Source of the DNA: Microglena sp. YARC
Lineage: Eukaryota; Chlorophyta; Chlorophyceae; Chlamydomonadales; Chlamydomonadaceae
NCBI GenBank assembly: GCA_022414725.1
Contig: CM039464.1
Coordinates: 56,201,336-56,265,335, forward strand
Length of the DNA stretch: 64,000 bases
Direction: 5' to 3'
Part shown: piece after piece, positions 55,812 through 64,000 of the stretch
Numbering within the stretch: position 1 is the first letter of the stretch
How the letters are laid out: every line of letters starts with the position of its first letter
Made by a program: the position numbers and the translations under genes
The notes under the pieces: generated by a model
The model's input: the letters and a program-made list of their open reading frames with translations, nothing else
Told to the model about the DNA's origin: nothing
Database searches by the model: none

Positions 55812-58800
55812 ATGGCATCACAACAAACTTTGGTAAAATTTTACAAGAAGCACATGGTAACAGGGGAAGCTCCACGCAGGATTACAAAGAAATATGTGAT
55901 AGCAGAGGGCTACGAATCACTAGAGGATTTCTATGATGCTGTTGGAGTCGAGAAGGAACATCATGAAGCAAAGGAAAAGAAGGCTAGTAGGCAAAAGAAG
56001 AAGCAGTATGATAGGGAACGCTATTTGCAGAAAAAGGAAAAAAGGGAGAGGGAGTTAGAGGAGAGTAAGTACGAGAAACGTGTTGTACGAATTATGTGTT
56101 ATAGCTTTGATGCAGCTTCAAAAAAACAACAAGAAGCCGGCATAACACACCATATGTATGCCCATGAAATAACATCATTTTCAAAAGCTTGGAATCCAGT
56201 CAGAGACTTTCCATCAGGCAAAACGTTGCATATTGAAAGGCTTGAAGGCTTCATAATTCCTAAACACATCAAGATACTATGAACTGCTCACAGATCTACA
56301 AGGAACAGACTACGAAATGTTTCCTGGTTATACTGATTTTATTTACAAAATCGGGGAGGATGACCCAAATGCAGCAGCATACATGCTAGAAATCCTTTAC
56401 AATACAAATTTTATTCAAATTATTTCAAACGAATCAAGCGCCCAAGACGCCATAATTCCCTTTAAATTCAGAATCATACAAAACAATGCAAACGTATGTT
56501 GCGACAACAAATATTTGACACGGGAAATTAACGTTGAAGGGAAAGACACACTACGAGATTCAATTACACAACCTGGTCTTCTTGATCTCCCTCCACACAC
56601 ATGTGCATTTCAGGTTATTCTACAATCTTTAAAGGAATCATATGACAAGTATTACACAAAACTTTGTATCCCCAGGCCACCAATGACCTACGAGTCATTG
56701 TACAGAGATTTTTTCAACAAAGACTATACACAACACACTGATGAAGACGTGGTCACGATCGAACTATTTCTCAAATGGTTTGAAAACCACAATTTTGGAT
56801 GCACGACAATGAGAACCAATATCTGACAGGATGTACACCAGAAAAATTACATTCTATTATTAAAACCATAACTAAAGTGATCTACTGGAACGGACATATC
56901 TCTCTCATTGACAAAAAAAAGTCATTCAATAAGTCGTCTCATAAACCCGTATTGGTAGCTCCATCATCTGAATTCAAGTTGCCCAGTGAGAAAGAAAAAC
57001 AGACACACCCTATTGCAATAGCAAGCAATCCAGAAGAGGTATTTCCAATCATCAAGGAACAAATCCTTGCTGAAAATAAAAACATTAAAATAATTTATAA
57101 TGGCAATCTGGCATTTATTCTAGAACATTTCGTGAATATTGAAGGAGTAACCCCAGCATTTAGCACGCGAGGGGGGTCGACAATTACTGGAATATATTTG
57201 AATCACTTGGAATCGGTTAATATTTCTATCCAATCCGCCGTTAAGATAGATGGATGTATCGATTGTGATTTAGAGAACATAGATAGTTATAAAAGGTTTC
57301 AAACACTAGAATCATTTGTCACGAAATCTATCCTCAACAAAAAGACCATTTCCACGTACCACCCTCTATTTGCAAAGGTATTTAACTGGTATTCAGAGTC
57401 TGTCCCTAATGGTAAACTTGTCGATGAAGATCTATCTCTTCGCAATGTTGATGAATATATAGGATTAGATTTTAACAAACACTATGCTTCATGCTTGATA
57501 CATATTTTGACAACAATGGGTTTTCCAATTGTTCACCCGTGGGATACATTCCAAGCTAATGAAAACAGACCTATCAACAACGAGTTCTTGTATGTTGTGA
57601 AAATAACTAAAAAACACAATATATTGATACAACAAAGAACGTATGTTACTATACGGTTACGAAGTGTTACAACTAAAATCAATGAACGTAGAACATAGCG
57701 TATTATCATATTTAGAAGTTCTATGGGTTAAGTGTGAAGAGCTGGGAGATGTAGTGTCCTCGTGTTTTGATGAAAAATATGAAGATATCCCACTAAAGCT
57801 TAGAAAGGGAATCCCAAATAAAATTTCTGGATTATTGGGAAAGAAATACAACACCGTAAGACACTCGGCTGTATTTACAAAATATGGTGACGCTTGTATT
57901 TACTCGCGAAGAGAAGGTAATTCATCTTTCGTAATCAAATTAATGGAAAATTTATATATCGTAAATACAGCAAAAAAAACAGAGCTAACAAGCGGGTTTT
58001 TAACAATGAGAATAGCTATTGTCAACAGAGCAAGATTCCAACTAAACCAATTGATAGAAACATTGTCTAAATCAAACATCGAGGTTAAGGCCGTCAAAAC
58101 AGATGCTATATATGCTTTGAAAGAAGGAAACGATTTCAGTTGCATTGAGCACCTTATTGGAAACGAACTGGGTCAATTGAAATGGGAGAACAAATCAATG
58201 CCACCAAATAATCATATTGAACATCGCCCAGAGTGCGTGGAGATCCCATTACCAGTCTTAGGGGAGGATGAAAAACCTAATCCTACACATCCCAAGAAAA
58301 TCAAACAATATATTCAAACCAATCTAGACGAATATATATTAAAACCATATGTAGAACCACCACGTACAAAAAAGGTAAAAAATAAGACATTTGTTAACGG
58401 TCTAGCTGGTTGTGGCAAGTCTTACACTACAATTGTAGATGCATTAAAAAGGTTTAAACCACACCAGATATTGGTAGTGGCTCCCTGGAATTCACAAGTT
58501 AGAGAAGCTCTCAAGAAGAACACTGGTATCAACGCATGTACATTTCACAGCCTCATGGGATTTGATCATGATGGGAATAAAACACTAGGTTGTAATACAA
58601 TGGAAGGAATTGAATGCGTTATCTTTGAGGAAATAATGTTGCTCACAAGAAGAAATCTGGTTGACGTATACAAGTTTATGCAGAATAATGATGATATATT
58701 CATATTGGCTAACGGCGACTCTCACCAACTGGAATCCATAGGTGATGACGTAAGCACTGATATTAAAACGACATGTATCACAAAAATGTTCAATTGGACA

Positions 58801-59775
58801 ATGACGTTAACAGAGAATCATCGATTGGAAACAAATGAAGATAAATTGAAAATGAATGACCTATTTCATTCTGATTTGGGTGTTTATGCAACTATCTTGA
58901 AGCATTTCCCAAAAAAGATATTGAAATCATTGATTGACCTCAAAGAACTGGGTATTAATAAAGCGATCACACATCGAGATACTAGTTCGAATAGTGTCAA
59001 CAAATATCTAGACAGTCTGATTGACAAGAAAAAGATAGAGAAAGCTGATAAACTCAAGACACTGGACAATGGAATCAAATATCATTACAAACAGGAATTG
59101 ATCTGCAAAACAACAATAAACAGAGTGGCAAAGGATCATGCGCAAAGCGCTTCCAAAGATTCTCCTCAAACCAAGAGCAAGAAGATAAAAATGCGTCCCA
59201 ACTACAGATACATTATTGTTGGACAAACCAATAAACATTTCACGCTGCAAGATGTTCAAGACGAAGAACTTAGAGTCGATATCCCCCATGACATGATTGT
59301 CGAACATTTCAAACTATCACACGCTAACACTTGCCATTCAGAACAAGGTGCTTGTATTGATGATAAATTTGTCATTTGCGACATGAGCATTATAACAGAC
59401 ATCCGCTGGGCCTACTGTGCTGTCTCAAGGTGTGTCAGGCTATCTGACGTGTATTTCTTGGACTTTGACTTGAAGGAATTGAACTTGATAGAGTTCTTCA
59501 ACGGGAAGATTTGCGGCTACAAGAAACAAGACAGGAAACGAGACAATAACTTCATGCCTTGCAAAAATTACATCACTGTTGATTGGTGCATAGAGCGTTA
59601 CAAAAAGGAAAATAATAGAATTTGCAGGAAATGCCAACAATACATGGGAGTAGAAAAACATTCAAAAACCCAATGTACTGTAGACAGAGAGGACAACACC
59701 CTGAATCATATCAAATCGAATTGCCATCTGTGTTGTTTGAACTGCAACAGAGCGAACAAAAAAAAGACTGATTGA
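55812..59775 (+). pseudogene. PLV PolB-SF1 helicase-HNH-like fusion, three frameshifts
   Basis: Four frames (55812-56282, 56317-56826, 56799-57698, 57643-59775) form one gene. Its basic N-terminus (ITKKYVIAEGYESLEDFYD) leads to a family-B polymerase-like core: motif A GLDFNKHYASCL (57460-57495), motif B-like KGIPNKISGLLG, motif C-like VKTDAI (58090-58110). The last, intact 710-codon frame adds an SF1 helicase: Walker A GLAGCGKS (residues 253-260), ECVIFEE, ENHRL, THSEQG-like CHSEQGACIDD and YCAVSRC. A C-terminal zinc module (CRKC, CTVDRED, NHIKSNCHLCCLNCN) looks like an HNH treble clef. Shifts lie near 56270, 56800 and 57645. It would copy and unwind viral DNA. Confidence 0.75.
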
Positions 59776-59791
59776 TCCTCCCCCTCCATAA

Positions 59792-60886
59792 ACATTCATA
59801 ATATATATAATTAATCTTGAATCCATTTTGAAAGCTAATCCAAATCTAAAATTGCTGTCCAAGGCAAAGCTATTTACTAGATTAAAAGACGACGGGATTA
59901 CCAAACGAGATATTGAAGATTACTTCAATCCACGAGAGCTAACACAAATTTACCAAAGACCACAAAACACTAAATTCAAATTCAAGATCACTGCAAAACC
60001 CAGATCATTCCAGATTGATGTGGCAATTATGCCATTGTCGAGCAAGAGGATAAATAACAACATCAATCAAATTCTTATGTGCATAGACATCATTTCTAGA
60101 AAGGCTTATTGTTACCCCCTGAAAAGCGGTAAGATGGATGACGTTTTAGATGCCTATCAGGAATTTATAGGCGATGTAGACGAAAATATCAACAGTGTAT
60201 CAGGAGATAATTTTTTTGCATCTTCAATATTTGAGTCTTTCAATAAAGAACTAAATATAAAGGTATATACGGACGTTGCAAAAGAAGACCACATTACTCC
60301 GATGGGGAACAAGCTGGGAATCGTTGACAGATTTACTAGGACACTGAAGGGTCTGATAAAGAAATACTCACTAGAGAACAAGACTAAAAAATGGGTAGAC
60401 GCACTTGGTGAAATTGTTGAGCTGTATAACGACTCCCCTCATTCTGGGTTGAAAGATGCTTCGCCCAACGAGGTGTATGACGATCTTGATTATTCTCAAA
60501 AGCTATATGAAGCTCAATTCAAAAAAAATCAAAAGATGAATGACAAAGTGACCCTGAAAGTAGGAGACAGAGTGCGTGTAATGTTACAAAAGAAGACCTT
60601 TGAAAAGGAGAAAGCCAGGTTTTCTACAGAGATTTACACCATTGAAGAACACATAGCATACAGATTCAAGCTGAGAGGAGTCAAACGTCTGTATAGACCA
60701 AGCGAATTGAACGTTGTTACAAACGTGAAAGATAGACTGGAGCCAGAAAAAGAAGACAATCAAATCAGAAGGATGCAAAGGTCAAACGCATTTAATTCCT
60801 ATGACGAGATTGTTACTGCTATTGATAAGAAGGACGAACCAAAAGCAAAAAGAACAGTGCGAAAGCCCAAACGGTTTGCTGAGTAA
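59792..60886 (+). CDS. PLV rve-type integrase
   Basis: Open from 59792 to TAA 60884-60886. No in-frame ATG precedes the conserved part; the nearest plausible start is TTG 59828, so the start codon seems lost or unusual. Numbered from TTG: an N-terminal LFTRLKDDGITKRDIEDYF helix region, then the catalytic core with FQIDVAIM (D64), SVSGDNFF (D127) and LGIVDRFTRTLKGLIKKY (D167, where the family usually has Glu), LYNDSPHSGLKDASPNEVYD, and a C-terminal SH3-like part (VGDRVRVML, YRPSELNVV). Such integrases insert Polintons and some PLVs and virophages into host DNA. Second-to-third acid spacing is 40. Confidence 0.88.
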   Translation, partial: TFIIYIINLESILKANPNLKLLSKAKLFTRLKDDGITKRDIEDYFNPRELTQIYQRPQNTKFKFKITAKPRSFQIDVAIMPLSSKRINNNINQILMCIDIISRKAYCYPLKSGKMDDVLDAYQEFIGDVDENINSVSGDNFFASSIFESFNKELNIKVYTDVAKEDHITPMGNKLGIVDRFTRTLKGLIKKYSLENKTKKWVDALGEIVELYNDSPHSGLKDASPNEVYDDLDYSQKLYEAQFKKNQKMNDKVTLKVGDRVRVMLQKKTFEKEKARFSTEIYTIEEHIAYRFKLRGVKRLYRPSELNVVTNVKDRLEPEKEDNQIRRMQRSNAFNSYDEIVTAIDKKDEPKAKRTVRKPKRFAE

Positions 60887-60887
60887 C

Positions 60888-60901
60888 AGCGGCGTTCCGC
60901 T
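60888..60901 (+). terminator. Hairpin after the integrase stop
   Basis: AGCGG, loop CGTT, CCGCT, beginning one base after the TAA. Possible 3'-end signal. Confidence 0.45.
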
Positions 60902-61379
60902 AACCAACAGTCCTCCATTCCTCCTCCTGCGAGTAGCGGGGGCGGAACGGTAACCGGTCTATCAGTCGCATCCTGCGCGGAGAGTAGAAAGGTGTAACAA
61001 AGTGTAACGATTCGTATTTTGTCGTATTTTGTCGTATTTTGATTGATGCTTCGCATCCATTAGCCTAACGGCTAATCGTATTTTTCTTATCCATTCGCCT
61101 GAAGGATTCGCCTGAAGGGCTCATATGCGAAGCATGTGTCATACGCAAAGCGTGTGTCGCGTCAGCTCCCGAATCTTAGGCGAATTGTTGATCAAAAATC
61201 ACGGTACTGCACCCGCCCACGGTACAAGCCGCCCACGGTACTACCACGGTATTGCACGGGGAAATCTATCGGACACCCCCCGAGATATGATTCGTGCGGA
61301 GGGACTATCGGAAAGACCCCTACTGGTTTTTTGGGTTAAAATGAAGTTATCGAAAAAAAACGGCACCCGCCATGATCGT
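60902..61379. other. Right end region of the PLV, hairpin-rich
   Basis: No gene. Contains stems at 61045-61057 and 61059-61076 (ATTAGCC TAAC GGCTAAT), triplicated GTCGTATTTT, duplicated ATTCGCCTGAAGG and three CCACGGTAC words (61200-61260). The PLV end is somewhere here; the repeat at 61380 resumes abruptly. Confidence 0.5.
61059..61076 (+). terminator. Hairpin ATTAGCC/GGCTAAT
   Basis: Perfect 7-bp stem with TAAC loop, adjacent to the GATGC/GCATC stem at 61045-61057. Could be a terminator or part of the element end. Confidence 0.45.
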
Positions 61380-63112
61380 ATGTTAGTTGACGCCTGCGAA
61401 GTGAGGGGAATGCGAGGGTTGAAAACTGTGGATTGATGGCTATCTTCGGTTTTCTTGATGGCTATTGCTGGCAGCAACTTTTGAAATAAGCAGCTCGTCA
61501 GTCGGTGCCATTTTTTACCTGAGAACGGATCCGTCCAACATGGCTCGCGCTTGCTAGTAACAAAAAGAGACTCCAAACGAAAAGTGGAGAGCTCATTATG
61601 GCGACAAGGTGGAGGTGGGGAGGGGCGCGGGGGCGGGAGGGGCGTGCGTGGGGATAGGGCACTTGTAACCTTGTTGGGGCAAACTGAGCCACAGTGGGCT
61701 ATGGGGAACTGTTGATGGATAGATGTAAAGAGCTTGGAATGAATGCTTATCGTGTATGCTAATGGAGGAGGCATTTGAAGAAATTGGTGTGGGGTGGATG
61801 ATGGCTGCTGGCTGCTGGCGGATGGCAGTGTGTCGAGGCATTTGGTTTCGGAAACCCTAACCACCCCGCTTCCCAACTTCCGACAATGCCACCAAGGCAA
61901 GATACCAGCCTAGAGCGGCCTAGAGGTATCTGTATATCTAGTCTCAGATACCAAATGTGCCGTTGACTTGCGAATATGTATGAAAGTCAAGAGCAAAGAT
62001 AATTTGCACACCTTCCGGAATGGAGAATGCTCAACTCAAATACCAGTACTTATGATAATCCGTCTTTGGATTCTGAGCTTCAGGCGCATGCAAGTTGGCA
62101 GGGGTGGGGGGCAGGTGAGGGGCCTGGGTGAGGGGTAGGGGCGGAAGTGCTCACCGCCGGAATCGATCACTCCCAGGGCCAACGGCTGGTTCGTTATTTT
62201 TCGATGTCTCTCTGAAAAGCTAAATCAAACGTGAAGCAGTTTCGAGAGTTTACGTTGTCGTTTCACCTCCTGCCATGCCTTGTGGCGAAAGCTGCCCAAA
62301 AGTGCCGAGGGTACGCGACTACACGAGGTTACGTTAGTGACTGCCGCGAGCTCCACAGAGCACAGATAGAGCTAGGGAATCGATCAACCGCCATTAAATT
62401 GTGCCATCTATCACACTGCCTGAAGTTCAGTAGTCAGAATCTGCTCGATTCTGTCTAGGGGATCCCCTAGTTCTGCCCAGGGTTCTGCCCCTCGCCCTCG
62501 TTCCGACTGCTACAGGTCTGTATGCCAGCCTGGAAGGGCTGGGGATGGCTTGGAAGGGAACTTGTGTAGGTCAAATCTCCCATTTTGGGTGATCTTCTCA
62601 ACTTTGTAACCAAATCCACCTGCCCTGGGCTGGGTAGATAATACTGGGAGGGTGCAATCGGGGGTGCAACCCAGGGTACTTCAAACGGACCCCATGGGCT
62701 GCGTCCTGGGACGCACTCCAATTCGGTAGGTTGCGTCCTGGGACGCAATCAAATCCTTAGGCTGCGTCCAGCTATCAACAGAACCCGTAGCCCATGGAAA
62801 TGGAGTGGTGGTGGGCCAATCAACTGCTGGGTGAGACGCAGCCAACATCCTGAACCTGCGTCCTGTGACGCAGGACGCTGCGTCCTGCAATACCCTGGTG
62901 CAACCTAGTGACCTGCAATAGTGATACCGGTGATGTCTCTAACTTTTGCAAGACTGCTGAAACATGAGATTTTGCACATCGAGGGCTAATTGGGAGCAAA
63001 ATATGCAATAGGGGCCTGTTCTAGTCTGCAACCCAATTACGGGCATTTACAATTTCTTACCAGCGTTGGACATTGTGGAAACATGTGTTTTGAAATCGAG
63101 AATTCAAATTCC
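61380..63112 (-). repeat. Long repeat, right copy of the distant inverted pair
   Basis: Reverse complement of 860-2510 with scattered differences. It lacks the 1160-1355 MITE but carries its own MITE at 62672-62897. It begins next to the PLV end, so the PLV may have inserted in or beside this copy. Confidence 0.8.
62672..62897. mobile_element. hAT-like MITE with perfect 8-bp target duplication
   Basis: CAGGGTACTTCAAAC at the left, GCAATACCCTG at the right. Perfect target duplication GTGCAACC at 62664-62671 and 62898-62905. The inner body differs from the other family members (GGACGCTGCGTCC and TGCGTCC-TGGGACGCA palindromes), so it is a separate subfamily sharing the same ends. The matching site at about 1080 is empty. 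Confidence 0.88.
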
Positions 63113-63364
63113 TACTTATATATATCGGTTGGTCGGCCACCTAAGAAAGAAAGAAAGAAAGATTACAAGGGGCTCATGTCCTAGCAGTGAAACATCACCG
63201 CCCTAAAGTCGGACTCGAGAAACCACCCGCTGCCTTCCGGCAGCGGGGCTCGGGCCGTCTTCCGGCAGCGGGGCACCTAAGGGGGACAGACCAATGCGAT
63301 ACTTACGCGAAATCGTCAAATCTTCAAATCCTCAAATCCTCAAATCTTCCCAAGACCGCCGGTC

Positions 63365-63432
63365 AAATCAGCCGGTTAATCTGACTAGCCTGCAATTTAA
63401 GTGACCCGTGTTCAATTCCCGTCGGGGGCGGA
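63365..63432 (+). other. tRNA-like segment (SINE head or tRNA relic)
   Basis: TCAGCCGGTTAATCTGAC resembles an A box/D arm and CGTGTTCAATTCCCGTCGGG a B box/T arm. A proper anticodon stem and acceptor stem could not be drawn, so a working tRNA is unlikely. Confidence 0.35.
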
Positions 63433-63799
63433 TTACCTATGAGGGCACTTTTTCGCGTACGTATCTCAGGGTTGCGGACTGTGGACGCGGCGTTTTCATG
63501 TGTCGTTTCCCTCCTGTCCTGTGGACTCAGTCTAGGGACCTGGAGCATGTCTGCGATTTCCCCTTGAAGAATTCGCTTCTTCGTGACTCTCGTAGCTCAT
63601 TGCATCAGCGCATTGTGCTTGACAAGGAAATCTGCTCTTTCGCACTAGTTCCTGCAGGTTGCGAAGTAGCAACTGTAGCCTCGGGAGTTGCTGCACCTGC
63701 CTCCATGGAACTTCGGAAAGTCAGTGAGCTAATAAGTTCATTAGCCTTACAGGGCACCAAGTTGAATAATAATGCCATGCCATGCTACATTGATTCTTG

Positions 63800-63800
<1 letters not shown>
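63433..63800 (+). CDS. Possible exon of unknown protein
   Basis: Open frame (continuing from 63408) to TGA 63798-63800, reading LRVADCGRGVFMCRFPPVLW, DLEHVCDFPLKNSLLRDSRS, HQRIVLDKEICSFALVPAGC, MELRKVSELISSLALQGTKL. Composition is protein-like and stop-free for 390 bp, but no acceptor, domain or relative is recognised. It could be a fragment of a mobile element next to the tRNA-like segment. Confidence 0.35.

Positions 63801-63834
<34 letters not shown>
63801..63834 (+). repeat. Poly-C tract
   Basis: 33 consecutive C directly after the stop at 63800; a probable assembly-fragile site. Confidence 0.95.
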
Positions 63835-63836
<2 letters not shown>

Positions 63837-64000
63837 GATTAAATTGAACGGATAAGTAAGCAACTGCTTGTGCATCCATCACCAAGGAGGCTGCCACTGC
63901 TGCTTTACGAACATTATACCACCCCCGGGGCCGACCTCCAGGGGACCCGCCAGGGCCCCCTACTATTTCAATTTAGCTTAGGTATCATAAGATGTAACAA
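63835..64000. other. No feature seen at window end
   Basis: Too short to interpret; no exon supported. Confidence 0.3.

Larger units (their letters stand above)
46030..61380. mobile_element. Endogenous Polinton-like virus (decaying provirus)
   Basis: A compact, AT-richer, apparently intronless block of about 15 kb. Minus-strand genes (46345-52352) and plus-strand genes (52380-60886) diverge from a 27-bp gap. Recognised parts: packaging ATPase, capsid protein candidates, S74-type fiber, PolB/SF1 helicase, rve integrase. This set is characteristic of Polinton-like viruses and relatives of protists. At least four frameshifts and five or six in-frame stops show it is no longer fully functional. 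End coordinates are estimates; terminal repeats and target duplication were not found. Confidence 0.85.

Noticed and set aside
46030..61380. Terminal inverted repeats and target duplication of the PLV
   Set aside because: Compared 46030-46260 with the reverse complement of 60890-61380 by eye; only short chance matches were seen.

Overview
The window is nuclear DNA of a unicellular eukaryote, most likely an alga of the green lineage. The evidence is interstitial CCCTAAA (plant/green-algal type) telomere-like repeats, GT-AG (and some GC-AG) spliced genes, a prolyl 4-hydroxylase ending in a ShKT domain as seen in green algae, a non-LTR retrotransposon carrying RNase H and a restriction-like endonuclease, tRNA-derived SINEs, and an endogenous Polinton-like virus (PLV). 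I cannot name the species. One run of exactly 1000 N (15501-16500) is an assembly gap.

Layout: 1-7.8 kb holds dispersed repeats, a duplicated terminal exon and a 5'-truncated LINE inserted in a repeat whose empty copy lies at 44.65 kb. 7.85-11.55 kb (minus) holds the 3' exons of a prolyl 4-hydroxylase/ShKT gene; a 2.7-kb GGGGATAATATCAAAA minisatellite follows at 11.58-14.27 kb. 16.5-41.6 kb (plus) holds a long, intron-rich gene or gene series for a coiled-coil protein. 42.3-45.0 kb holds pieces of further genes and the minus-strand paralogue of the 2.9-kb exon. 46.0-61.3 kb is an AT-richer endogenous PLV. 61.38-63.1 kb is an inverted copy of the repeat at 0.86-2.5 kb.

Two things stand out. 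First, the PLV has a block of minus-strand virion genes (two small structural-like proteins, packaging ATPase, candidate minor capsid protein, major capsid protein candidate) facing a block of plus-strand genes: a fiber with an S74-type chaperone, a PolB-SF1 helicase-HNH-like zinc module in one gene, and an rve integrase. Several genes are intact, but the capsid, fiber and replication genes carry stops or frameshifts, so it is a decaying provirus. Second, almost every recognisable host exon here is surrounded by tandem 'echoes' of its own edges: copies of the acceptor edge lie upstream, copies of the donor edge lie downstream, each separated by microsatellite intron sequence. This occurs on both strands and in at least three genes.

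Mobile-element history can be read directly. A family of CAGGGTA-ended MITEs has 8-bp target duplications, and two of them have paralogous empty sites inside this same window.
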